The position numbers were made by a program, and so were the translations under genes. The notes under the pieces were generated by a model. That model ran no database searches. It saw nothing but the letters and a program-made list of their open reading frames with translations, and had not been told where the DNA came from. From Gaeumannomyces sp. JS-464 (lineage: Eukaryota; Ascomycota; Sordariomycetes; Magnaporthales; Magnaporthaceae), in assembly GCA_002197995.1 (NCBI GenBank), contig NGZR01000003.1, forward strand, positions 3,906,001 to 3,970,000: a DNA stretch of 64,000 bases. Direction: 5' to 3'. Of the stretch, positions 10,627 through 21,130 are shown piece after piece (position 1 is the first letter of the stretch; the number at the start of each line of letters is the position of its first letter).

Positions 10627-11688
10627 ATGAATAAGCAGTTCCGATCCGGCGCGTTGATGGCGTGCGCCATTCTCTGCCTCGGACTCCTCGTCACTCCCTG
10701 CAGCGCGGAGGGTGACCCCGAAACGGTAACCGGCAAGCTGGGCGACGCGGCCGTCATCACCAACAATCCGCCCGCCATATCCGTGGCGCAGTGGAAGGCG
10801 AGTGACGACAAGCCTTTCCACGGATCCGTCATCGCCTTCAGCAGCCCCGACGGCACCGGCGTCTTCTTCCAGGTGAATTTCAGGAATCTTCCAACAGACA
10901 CGGGCGGTGAATACGGTCAGCGCGTACTCCCAGGCCGGGTTGCGGAGATGGGAAGGAGCAAATCACTGACGACAGCGGCACTGCAGAGTACCATATCCAT
11001 GACCAACCAGTCCCTTCAGATGGCAACTGCAACGGCACGCTCGCTCACCTTGACCCTTACGAGCGAGGCCAGGAAACCCCCTGCGGCAAGGACAAGCCCG
11101 AGACGTGTCAAGTCGGCGACCTGTCGGGGAAGCATGGCAAAGCCGAGGCGCCCAACTTTGAGTTCAAGAGGTGGGAAAGCCCATTTTCACAGGATTTTGC
11201 TCCTTCGCTACCATCCAGGAGACCTACCCAGGTGCCTGCTATCCAGACAGAACTCTCCACACTGGCTAACGTGTTTTCCTTGTTTCGTTCGGCGCAGGTA
11301 TCGCGAAGTATACGCCTCGTTGGCCCCCGGCATCGGCGCCTTCTTTGGAAATCGAAGCGTCGTGATCCACTTTCCAAACTCGACCAGGTTCGCGTGCGCC
11401 AACTTCAGCAGCAAAGGCTTCAGCCTAGACGAGATGGGCGTGGATGGGCCCAGGTTCGAGGGCTGGGGCCCGTGGATGCGGGGTTCCGGCCCCGGCGGAC
11501 CGCCCTGGGGTGGATGGGGTGGCTCGCCAGGCGGCAGTTCCGGGTGGGGTGGTCCCGGAGGTGGTGGTTGGGGTCCGCCGGGCGGCGGCGGCGGACGGGG
11601 CCCGTGGGGAGGACCAGGGTCCGGATCGCAGCCGCCGAATGGTAAGCCCTGGTATAGGTCTTTGAGAGTGCCAAGGATGTGGCGGTAG
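10627..11688 (+). CDS. secreted copper superoxide dismutase-like protein with Gly/Pro-rich tail
   Basis: Three exons (10627-10906, 10987-11170, 11298-11688) give a 284-residue protein. Residues 1-27 form a signal peptide (hydrophobic ACAILCLGLLV, then PCSA). The SOD_Cu core has the pair of copper His in YHIH (96, 98), a His in TLAHLDP (114) and a His in SVVIH (179). It also has Cys 108, 126, 134 and 188, which fit the disulfides of extracellular fungal SODs. From about residue 195 the chain becomes a WG/GPP-rich low-complexity tail. The family disproportionates superoxide at the cell surface or outside the cell. No hydrophobic GPI tail is seen. A good donor at 11642 and acceptor at 11700 would give a different C-terminus ending at 11882, so the 3' end is uncertain. 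Both core introns keep phase and the frame is undamaged. Confidence 0.8.
   Translation: MNKQFRSGALMACAILCLGLLVTPCSAEGDPETVTGKLGDAAVITNNPPAISVAQWKASDDKPFHGSVIAFSSPDGTGVFFQVNFRNLPTDTGGEYGQRVLPGRVAEMGRSKSLTTAALQSTISMTNQSLQMATATARSLTLTLTSEARKPPAARTSPRRVKSATCRGSMAKPRRPTLSSRGGKAHFHRILLLRYHPGDLPRCLLSRQNSPHWLTCFPCFVRRRYREVYASLAPGIGAFFGNRSVVIHFPNSTRFACANFSSKGFSLDEMGVDGPRFEGWGPWMRGSGPGGPPWGGWGGSPGGSSGWGGPGGGGWGPPGGGGGRGPWGGPGSGSQPPNGKPWYRSLRVPRMWR
10907..10986 (+). other. SOD gene intron 1
   Basis: GTGAAT donor, CACTGCAG acceptor, 80 nt, phase 1, with a CTGAC branch-like motif about 20 nt before the acceptor. Splicing creates the YHIH copper motif in frame. Confidence 0.75.
11171..11297 (+). other. 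SOD gene intron 2
   Basis: GTGGGA donor, GGCGCAG acceptor, 127 nt, phase 2. Splicing joins NFEFKR to YREVYASLAPG. Confidence 0.75.
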
Positions 11689-13878
11689 GGACGGCAACAG
11701 GTCATGACATGGGTGAGGGTAGCGAAGACAGCAGGCAGGATATGCGATTCCGCTGCATCTCATGTACTTTCAAATATATGAAACGAACCATTTCTACAAG
11801 ACGAGGCGTGTACCTAGAGCGGTGGAACAACTGGACTGCAGTTGCGCCATGTTTTATGGTATCACGATACCATCCAAGATAGCACTTGGAAGTGTGATTG
11901 CGGCCTGACTCGTGCGGGGTTTGGGTGGATACTGGCACCGCCATGAAAGACCAATGGAGGAGACAGGCCGGCAGGTGGCAGTTACTGGTTGCCGAGGCTG
12001 CCTTCCAGGGAATCACTCCGTTCCTTGCTTCTTCGCCTCTTTATCAGTGCGGGGACACCTGGCAGCCATCTGCCGTGCTGCGAACACTAGGACTGCGCCT
12101 GGCTTGCGTGGTGCCATGTAGCACCACAGGCGCGGCTTTTGTGCTCCGTGAGCGACGTGAAGATAGCGGTTGCTTGGCTTGCATTCGGTATGGACGAGGT
12201 ATCCGTATCCAGGGGTTTGGCCCAAGGAAAATTCAGCCGGCGCTCAATGACCAACGTGCTCAACGTCGTCATTGGAGCGGGGCCCGCAAGGGGGAGTAAA
12301 GCACGCAGGAGCCAACAGCCCGCCCAGACGGATGTTTGACGACGGTGCCAGGGCCAACACGTGCATGGCAAGCCAACCCAGGATTGTGAAGGCGACCAGC
12401 CGGCCTGTCCACCTGCTCCTGCGAGTGCTTGAGCCAACAGTCCTTTTCGAACCCTTTTTGCGCCAAGCTTCAAGGCCTCCCGCGGCGATTCATTGCGACG
12501 GGGAGTCATCGCGTTCGAACTGAAGCTCGCAAAACCCCGCAATTTGTTGCTGGCCGCAATTGATGGCAGGTGGGCTGCTGACGGGGCCCCCACACATCCA
12601 CGCGACCGTAGAACATGAACCACCAACAGCGATTGACCCCAGTCGCGTCATCCTTCGACCCCTTGACAACCGGTCAGGGACGACTCGCGGCGCGACGTGT
12701 GTTCTGGAAGGATTTTTGAAAGTTGCCCTCACTCCGATCGCGGCTAGCTTACTGCAGCGAGGAAGCTCAAGCCGTTGCGATTTCTTGACCGCCCCGCGGC
12801 AATTATTCCCGGTACCAATTGCTCAGCTCGGCTCGCATTTGGTGCCAATCAGAGGCCGCCGTCAGCTGCTTCCTTCCTTTTTGGGCTAATTACCTAGCGA
12901 TGGCTTGGCAGGGATATGCCATCAATCGCAGCGAGGGATCGAATCCGCCACAAAACTGGTCAGGACCACGACCAGCCAGCGCCACCTCACGCGGTCTTGC
13001 AGTTGCTGTAGGTTTGGCATCAAACGGTTCGTGTTCACGTGGGAAAGCGCGTGGGCGGCACGACACGCTGGGCTCTTACTTTACGCGAGGGTATCTAGGT
13101 GGTCAATATCCAGCTGCCGTTTTCGGGCGGGCGGGCTCACCCACAGCCCGAAAGGGTGCCAGCCCAAGAAGCAAGCAATTAATCTTGCAGATCCAGGTCC
13201 TTGGAAACCAACGCCGATGCTGCGCACCTTTTGATGGTGGGGTTCTCGGGGAGCGTCTAGCCGTTGTCATTCGCCGCGCTCTGCCAATCCTGACCCAAGC
13301 GACGCGCGCCACTTTTTCTATCATTCGCACCCCGCCCGCCACCTCGGCCGGCCGAGACATGGGCAACCAAAATCCAGGGACTGTGATTAGCCGTTTTACG
13401 GGATGTGCTGTTCGCCCCTCCGCCCCATCCGTCCAGCTCCCTCGCTTTAAAGCAGGTGCTGCTGGAGCGGGCGGGTCCTGGCCGGAATACCAGGCGATTG
13501 TTGGCGGGATGGAAGCTATCAGACACCAGGCGGCTGTTGATTCCATCCGAGGCCAGCCACTGCAGGAAGCCGCCTGCTGGGACCTTCCACCGCTCCTTGC
13601 CCCTGCTCTGATTGACAACGCACTCAGTTGGCCTGCTTGTCGCCCGTCAGTTCCACTGCATCGATCCGTCAGGGATAAGAACAGAGGGAGGGGAGGGAAA
13701 AAAAAAAAAAAAAAAGGTATAAAGCGCCGTGACACCTTCGATCTGCGCAACCCACGCCGGCCAGATCAACCAACCGTTGACCGTCCCGACCAAGCCACGG
13801 TCCAGGGTTCTTTTTTGCGCCGCCGTCTTCCTTCCTAACCATCGGCGATAACGTCAACCACTCTCCTCGTCCTCAACA
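11689..13878. other. intergenic between SOD and secreted-protein genes
   Basis: No gene supported beyond the possible alternative SOD 3' exon (11701-11882). Long open frames at 12087-12626 (minus) and 12819-13838 (plus) look accidental: no motifs, Arg/Ser/Pro-biased, and the second reads through a poly-A run as polylysine. A poly-A tract lies at about 13699-13717. The promoter of the next gene must lie here. Confidence 0.5.
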
Positions 13879-14703
13879 ATGGTCCGCCTTGCCACTCTCA
13901 TGTCCGCCGTCGCCCTCGTCGCCAACACCGCCAGCGCGGCATACGGCGGCGTGGTCCAGGACGTCAGCGGCTTCACCTACGTGACCTCGGGCCCCTCCAA
14001 GGAGGGCAGCATCCGGGACTACTGGTACCCGACCTCGCAGACCGCTCTCAGCAAGCTCAAGGCCCTGCTGGGCCCGGACCGCCTCAAAGAGCTGCTCGCG
14101 CCCGAGATCGCGAAGGGCAACGACTTCTGGCGCGACATCGTCGCGCGCTCCACCGGCGCCAGCTGGAAGGCCGCCGAGGGCCGCACGCTGGCCTTCCTGC
14201 CCAACGTGACGGCCAACGACTTCAGGCGCTGGTTCAGCTGCCCGCTCGCCGACGCGGCCAACAACGACGCCAACGCCGAGCACTACTTCAAGCAGACGGT
14301 CGCCGACCCGGCCTCGGGCGTGCTGCGCTCCGAGATCATCGAGGGCTGGGGCGGCGTCACCACCCACTTCACCATCCCCAACTTCGCCGTCGCCGACCGC
14401 GCCCGCCACCCCATGCTGCGCGAGCTACCAGACTTCCCCATCCAGTTCGCCGGCGACAAGACCCTGCTCGACGGCACCGTCTTTGGCGTCCTGCACATCG
14501 CCGTCCGCGACGTCAAGCCCGCCGAGTACCCGGACTACGGCGGCGCGAAGGGCATCGAGGTCTACGCCGCCGTCTGGTATGGCGACGCCTCCGAGGACGA
14601 GCACCTCGAGACGGAGCGCCAGCACATGATCATTGAGGAGATCAACCTTTCCCTACAGTGCCAGAAGGATATTGTCTCTGGCCGCCTGCCACCGGCCGCC
14701 TAA
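13879..14703 (+). CDS. secreted protein of unknown function, intact
   Basis: A single-exon gene of 274 codons. Residues 1-20 are a clear signal peptide (MVRLATLMSAVALVANTASA). The mature part contains a SIRDYWYPTSQTALSKLKALLG segment, two cysteines (FSCPLADAANND and LSLQCQKD), and an aromatic, Gly-rich stretch EGWGGVTTHFTIPNF. The codons are strongly GC-ended and the frame is undamaged, unlike most neighbours. I do not recognise the family well enough to name a function. It looks like a soluble extracellular protein of about 27 kDa. The start context (CAACAATGG) is a good fungal one. Confidence 0.75.
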   Translation: MVRLATLMSAVALVANTASAAYGGVVQDVSGFTYVTSGPSKEGSIRDYWYPTSQTALSKLKALLGPDRLKELLAPEIAKGNDFWRDIVARSTGASWKAAEGRTLAFLPNVTANDFRRWFSCPLADAANNDANAEHYFKQTVADPASGVLRSEIIEGWGGVTTHFTIPNFAVADRARHPMLRELPDFPIQFAGDKTLLDGTVFGVLHIAVRDVKPAEYPDYGGAKGIEVYAAVWYGDASEDEHLETERQHMIIEEINLSLQCQKDIVSGRLPPAA

Positions 14704-16170
14704 TCGACTCACGCATATCCTCTCCTCTATTTTCCTTTCTCCACTTCCCAATTTCCTTTCCTCTCTGGGTCGGTCATCATGATTTGTTCCGAGGCATTTG
14801 GGCGGTCACAGTTAACTTTTTTTTTTTTTTTTTGGAATGGCGGTCAAGGTCAATGGTTTAAAACGGTTGAGAGCCAGGTCGTTGTCGATAGATCGGACCT
14901 GCACATACGGGAGACATTATAAACGGAGGAGTTGCTTGTTAAGACACAAGGAAATCACGACAATTATGTAATTGACCCCTAGATAATACATCGAGTTCTG
15001 AAGATAAACACACCTTGGCACGCGTAAAATATAACAAGCGTCGGTCTCTCTCGGCGCCGTGATTAGTCAACTCCATAGTGGCCGCAACTTGATTGTCTTT
15101 GGCTGGAATGACAGATCATAAGTCAAAGATGCCTTTATACAGCTTTACCATATTTACCCACGAGTATACATTTCGTCGGAGCAACCATGGCTGAGCTAAA
15201 AGCGACTATCTACTAGTTAGCGTCTTACAAGATGCTATAGTCATTGTTCGCCCACGTGGCAAATTGGACAGCAGACTTACTGGCCTCTTCGTTCTGTTGT
15301 GGACAGGCTAGGCAATTGCCATGTTAATCGCAACATTGAGAAGATATAATAAAGACACTAAAGCTAACAGCTTTGCTACTCGCGAGCTCGGTCCCTAGGG
15401 GGATTGATATTATGCCAGCACTAGACGCGGGGGGTTTATGCGGGTCCACAGGTCGGAAATAGGCATTGAGTTGATGCTTGACGTCGGGTGCCTTGATTGA
15501 CTCTGACAATTGGGTCCAGGCACCTGGGTGCTGCCCGTGTTTTTATAGAAGAGCGACGATTCGGCCTTTCCTAGCACCAAGATCTCTGTCTTCTCATCCG
15601 CATCCAGAGCGGCATCTTTTCCTTTTTGTTTACATTTATTTCCTTTTGTCTTTTCCTTCTGTCTTTTTTCCCCCTTAATTTCGCCTTCATCCAATCAACA
15701 CCATCGCTCAGGTCGCCGCCATTTTGACCATCGCCCTTCCTGTCGTCCCCGACCAGGCCATTGCGGCCCCTCTTTCGCGTCGCTAGCAACCAGACTGCCA
15801 ATTCGGTCCCGATAAGAAGCTCATTTCGAAAGGCCGTGCAGAATTGAGGGCTCTCCCAAGGTTAAAGCCGTACCATCTGGCTCCCTGGCAAGAGCTGGTT
15901 TAACCCCTTTAAGCTTCCCACCCCTGGGAAGGGTACATACTACGACGACCTTAAGTATGGGGCGTTGTGGGAGGAATAGGCGCGATTGTTTCAAATATAC
16001 ATCATTTGGATGCTCCGCTCCTGCTTGGCCAAGTGAACTCGATGCTTCTTTTCCCCGCAAACACTACTCCGCCTACGTATTGTTCAGCCCAAGCCAGCAA
16101 GCGATGCTGTTATAAACGTGGCTACTGCCCTTAACAGACCACCAAGCCAGTCCAGCAGCCGTAAATCCGA
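14704..16170. other. intergenic, low coding potential
   Basis: It begins with a pyrimidine-rich 3' flank and a poly-T tract (about 14817-14835). A CT-rich stretch lies at 15590-15680. No gene recognised. Its right edge is the 3' end of the interrupted sulfotransferase gene. Confidence 0.5.
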
Positions 16171-16411
16171 CTACCCAAGGCAGAGCAGCCTTGAGAGTTT
16201 CCCTTCCGCTTCAGCTATGCGCTGAGCCGTCACCTTTTTAAGCGACGCCCTTTCGTTGACAAACGGGAACGGCTTGTCGGGGACGTCCCTGCCGAGGAAC
16301 CGGCAGAGCGGCTCCCACCCGCTACCCAGCTCGTACTCGAGCAGCCGGCCCGGCGGCGCCAGGCGGCGCACGTCGTTAAAGTACCGCAGCGCGGCGGCGC
16401 GGGCCCTAGCC
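16171..16411 (-). pseudogene. sulfotransferase (Sulfotransfer_4-like), C-terminal half, cut off by transposon
   Basis: Read leftward from the transposon edge, this gives RYFNDVRRLAPPGRLLEYEL followed by GSGWEPLCRFLGRDVPD and PFPFVNERASL. This is the standard C-terminal block of the fungal P-loop sulfotransferase-like family (Sulfotransfer_4), where the L(E/D)xxxGWEPLCxFLG and PFPxxN motifs close the fold. It ends at a stop at 16171. The N-terminal half is at 35627-36177 on the same strand. The two halves join in frame (codons for E-A-R-A-R-A) when the 19-kb insert and one copy of the duplication are ignored. The gene cannot make the normal protein in this state. Confidence 0.85.
16404..16411. 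repeat. 8-bp target-site duplication, left copy (CCCTAGCC)
   Basis: Perfect match to 35627-35634. An 8-bp duplication is characteristic of hAT transposons. Confidence 0.9.
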
Positions 16412-16600
16412 TAGGGTTGGCGGAAACCCATGGGTCCTAAAATGGGTCCGACCCATTTGGGTCCAAAACCCATAAACAGGGGTCTTTTGGGTTTTTTTTG
16501 GTCTGGGTTTTGGGTTTGGTCATTTTGGGTCCGGGTCCAAAAGTTTAGGTAATTTTTAGGTTGGGTCCTTTAGGTCCTGGGTTTTTTTGGGTCCAAAAAA
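16412..16600. repeat. left end of hAT: TIR plus GGGTCC subterminal repeats
   Basis: After the 11-bp inverted end come many copies of GGGTCC, GGGTTT and ACCCA in about 190 bp. In hAT elements such repeats bind transposase. This stretch is much less AT-rich than the interior, so it escaped most of the C-to-T decay. Confidence 0.7.
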
Positions 16601-16604
16601 AGTC

Positions 16605-16636
<32 letters not shown>

Positions 16637-19600
16637 ATATGGCTTTTCCGGCGTTGTAAATAATAAACATAATAGTTTTAACAATATTATACGGTATAAT
16701 AGCGATAAATATGCGAAATATAGCTAAATTACGAATGTTAATAATATTGTTATTATTACCATTATTATTACCCTAAATATACGTTAAATAGCGTTTGCGA
16801 ATAAAGGGTTTTATTAGCTGCTAAATTGTTAATTTAGCAACTGGGCGGAAAATAAACCAACGCAAAAGAATAAAAAAACGCCATTTATGCCATTAAGCTA
16901 TTATTTTTTTTATTAATCGTTTTCGTCGTTATTTTTGTAAAATCCCTATTTACATATTAATTTTGCCAATATTTAAACCCCAATTTCCTAACTTTCGTTA
17001 TTATTAGGTTATAACCGGAAATGTAACCGATTTTAATCGCGAAAGTTCCTGTATTTTTAATTAGTTAAAAAGGTAAAAGTTTATTTTTAATAAAATAACC
17101 CAAATGCATAGGGTAAAAGCTTACGTGGGATAAAATAACCCATTATAATAAATTAGGTAAAGCCGATAAGCTTTATATCCTTTGTTGGATAGTAACTCGC
17201 TTAGCGTAAATAGCGTTAAAATTAGCGGCTAAAAAAAATTAGTAAAATGTTGTAAAATAATATGGTAATAAAAAGGTTATAATAGCAAACATACTGGCGA
17301 AAATGCAAGGTAAAATATGCCTTAGCAGCCTTTTAAAAAGCATTAAAAGCAATGCGCTAAATACGCATATCTGCCGAAAAGTAGGTTTTGCGTAATTTCC
17401 CTTACGACGCGGGCAAAAGGAGCTTTAAAAATAAAAAGTCGAACGATTTTTAATATTGCTTAATTTCGCGCAAAGCGATAGCTGGAAATAATTAGTAAAA
17501 AATGGCGAAAAAAAAATAAAAGGTAATATATTGCCAGGTTTCCAGCGACGCTTTTTGCGACCGGCAATGGCGGCATTAACCGCCCGATTAGCTTTCGCAA
17601 TAAGGGCCATATAAAGGCCTTTTCCGCTAACGAAAGGACGAGGCATAGTAAATGCGCGTTTAATAAACGACGGAAACGCGGAAATGGAAAGTCGCGTAGG
17701 CCGGTAGTGGTAGGCGAAATGGCGGAAAGCGATTTAAATGCGCAAATTTGGTGCGTAAATTTGGGTAATAACGCGGGTAATAATAAGGGAAAAAGGCAGG
17801 AAAATTTAAATCGAAAAAAAAGGCGGTCGGGAATTCGAAAATAAAAGAATCCGTGCAATATTAAATTAAAGCTTAAAAAATTAACCTAATTAATTAAAAT
17901 CGAGAAAATCCACATATATCCGTTTTCGAAAAAGCGATTAACCGCACATTTTAATAATTATTCCTACCAACCACCCGGAATTTCAATTCCTTTTATTACA
18001 ATTTTAATTTCCCAATTATAGCATTTCGTTTAAATTCCGCCAATTGGGTTATAATAAAGGTTATAACAATGCCAAACGCCCGCGCGCGGGCGTCGCGATC
18101 GCTTAGCTATACCGCCAAAGAGAAAACGCGAAACCGATAATCGGAACACCTTTAAATCGCGTAAGCGATTTGCGAATATGGATGCCGAAATAAATGGTAT
18201 AATGCGTATACGCGATTTAATATGGCGAAATCGCGCGGTTTTAAAACGCTTCGAAAAACAATAAATACTAAACCGTAATCCAATTAAGCGTAGCTTTTAA
18301 AAGCCGAAATGGAAAAAAAAATGGTTAACAAAAAGTAAATAAGCATATTATAACCTTTATTATAACTAATAACTAATTATTAATAGGAAAGCTAAAAGCA
18401 CGTACTTCGGCGACCTTTTACGCTTTCGAAAGCACGGCTCGCTTTTTAAGCATAAAGCTAATTGGAAGATAGTTATATAAAAAGCGATAACGAAAAGCAT
18501 TAGGCTAAAAAAATCCCGACGATTACGCGAATAAATTTAAAGCTATTACGTTTAAAAAAATAATCGAATAAAAAATCCTAAATATATTTATTTAATTTCT
18601 TTTATTTTCGCTTTTAGCTACCTTAATATGTTATTTTTTTTAATATTTTAGTTTGCTATATATTAAATGAATAATACGAATATACCCCGGTAAAATCCAA
18701 ATAAAATGGAATTCGAACTAACATTTTCGCCGTTATCCATTTAAATTCCAACGTTAAAACCATAGTTTAAAGGTTAACTTTTCTCTTTTTAAAAGCATAA
18801 ATATAATTGCGCAATACGAAACGCTAAATCCAAAAAGAAATGCGCAAGCGAAAAGTCCGATTTAAAATGTAAGTTTCGCATAAATTTAACAATAATAATA
18901 AAGGTTATAACGAATGCTAATAAACCTAAACGGCCAATTTCCTAGCATACGCTTAATAAAACCGTAGCTAGTGGGTTAAACTTTTAACATTATACGAAAA
19001 GGTTAAATTTTTTTCGCAAAAAGCTTAAACCTTTGCTCGCGAAATTCCAAAAGTAATGCGGGCGTTTAAAAACCGCACGTTAAAGTTGCACCCCGCCGGC
19101 TTTTTATCGAAAAGACCGCTGTTTTTCTGCGGGTGCTTAGCATTAAATCGGCGCCGTTAACTTCAAAAAATCGCACGATAAAATAATACGGCTAAAAAAC
19201 GTCGGCATATTTCGCGCAGCGCCGGTGTTAGCATTAAAAGCCAAATAATCCGGCGAATAAAGTTTTAGCTTTAAACTATTATTTTTCGCGTTATAAACCG
19301 GCGCAAACGGGAAGTTTCCGCAAATTACCCGTTTTTTTTTTTACATTTAAAATATTTAACTTCCACCGGACGGTTTTAAGCTAAAAGTAATAACGAAGAG
19401 TAATAATAAAGGTAATAATTAAGTGATTTTGCCATTTCCAAACGGTATATAGCGGGATTACTTTTAAAAAGTGGAATGTGGCAAAAGCTTAAAGCAAAAG
19501 CGCAAAATGGTGGGGATAATAAAATTGCCGGTTTTAAAAGCGCTTATGCCGAAAGGATAAAAGCATTTCGACGAAAATATTGCGAGGATTTAACGCAATG

Positions 19601-19903
19601 GCTAATTTGGAAATTAAAAAGGAAAAAAGGCTTTTATATCATTTTTTACCTTTTACATAAGGTAAATTAAAGCACAAAAATAATAACATAATGCTTTTTA
19701 TAATATAAAGATTTAAATAAAATATATGTTTAATGTTTATAAAAATATTGTTTTTACGAAAAATTAATATAAACAATTTTACGTTTAATTTATATTAAAT
19801 ACTATTTAAAAAAATATAACGGTGTTATAAATAATGCATATTAAATAATTTGTAAACTTATATTTTAAAAACCGTAAAAAGGTTTAATTTAAGCGAAAAA
19901 TTA
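16601..19903. other. RIP-degraded AT-rich DNA, no readable gene
   Basis: Starts with a poly-A run (about 16604-16631). Stop codons occur in all frames. Short frames (for example 17425-17858 minus and 19476-19670 plus) show no family motif. Motifs such as GGTTATAA recur in both directions. It probably includes the 5' part of the hAT element and other buried elements. Confidence 0.5.
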
Positions 19904-20612
19904 TACTGTGGTTTATAAGCGAATAGGTTATAGCAAAATTTTATATTAAACGCGATTTTTAATACCTTTATTAATTCGGTTAATTTACGTTTAAATATAA
20001 CTAAATTTTAATTGGTTATATGTAATTATAACGGGGTTTATTAGTAAATAACGCATATTAAAAATAACGTATTTTAAAATTAATATTAAATAATATTTTT
20101 AATACTTTTATTACTTTAACTAATTTAAACTTAAATTTAACTAAATTTAAACGGGTTATATATAACGAAATGCTTAATTTAATTTAATTTTTTAGCATTT
20201 TTATTATTACCCTTTTAAGTGTTATAAATTAACCTATATAGTTTAATTTTAACGCTAAAGCTTTGCTTTATGCTTATATATAGCCCTTTTTATAGCTTCG
20301 GGCTTTTAGCAAATAAATTACTTTTTCATTAGTTATATCCATCACTTTTTTTAACCTTAACGCGATTTATATTTTAAATTACCCTATAATATTTAATTAT
20401 TCGTAAAATTATTTAATATATTATGTAAAATATATACCTAACTTTAAAAAAGTAATAATAATTTTTTTTTAAAAAAAATTTTTTTACTATGTAATTAAAT
20501 ATAACCTGTTTAAATTTGGTTAAATTTGGTTTAAATTGGCCGAATTAAAAGTGTCGAAAATCGCGTTTAATATAAAATTTTTAACTATTTCACTGCTGGT
20601 TTATTTTACTTA
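19904..20612. mobile_element. foldback/MITE-like element, about 0.7 kb
   Basis: The stretch AAATTTTATATTAAACGCGA near 19935-19960 reappears inverted at about 20550-20582. The similarity continues inward (AATTCGG...AATTTAAAC...GGTTATAT), giving arms of roughly 110 bp. A further partial copy of the left arm, same direction, lies at about 20085-20165. No open frame lies between the arms. By hand alignment the arms are diverged, so the ends are approximate. Confidence 0.5.
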
Positions 20613-20736
20613 CTAAAAAACTACGTTAATAAATAAATAATATTATAAATAAAATTTAAATAAATTAAATAAAACCCATTTTTTGTAAATAATAAGCATT
20701 AAATCGTATAATAAATAGGCTTTGGTTTTACTAATA

Positions 20737-21130
20737 ACGTGGTTTATAAACGTATATTACATTGGAAAATGCATATTAAATAGCGTTTTTTTACAATTAA
20801 ATAACTCGCTTAATTTAATGCAAAACTTAAAAATTTAAAAATTATATAATTGTATAGTAAATTTAAATTAATTTTCCGGATTTTTATTACACCTTTTTAA
20901 AGTAATTTTAATTACTGTATAAAAAACTATATCCTTTTTTACAATTTTGCAAAATTAAATATAAAAAAGTAAAAATAAAAATTTAGGAAAATTAATTTAC
21001 ATTTGCTATATAATGTATATAATTGTTTAAATTTTCGTTAAATTTAATATTAAATTAAGCGAGTTATTTAATTAAAAAAACGCTATTTAATATGCATTTT
21101 CCACGTGTAGCACTCGCTTATAAACCACGT
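20737..21130. mobile_element. foldback/MITE-like element, 394 bp
   Basis: ACGTGG at 20737 faces its inverse CCACGT at 21125-21130. Arms 20737-20880 and 20986-21130 share GGAAAATGCATATTAAATAG, TTAAATAACTCGCTTAATTT and AAATTAATTTTCC in inverted order, about 145 bp each around a 105-bp spacer. No coding capacity. The outer motif GTGGTTTATAA also starts the neighbouring foldback at 19908, so the two may be related. Confidence 0.65.

Noticed and set aside
12087..12626. 179-codon minus-strand frame
   Set aside because: No recognisable motif and composition typical of chance GC-rich frames.
12925..12950. tRNA T-arm-like GGATCGAATCC
   Set aside because: Lacks the GTTC core and no cloverleaf arms could be matched around it.
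12819..13838. 339-codon open frame
   Set aside because: Reads a poly-A tract as polylysine, has no motif, and occupies the promoter region of the well-supported gene at 13879.
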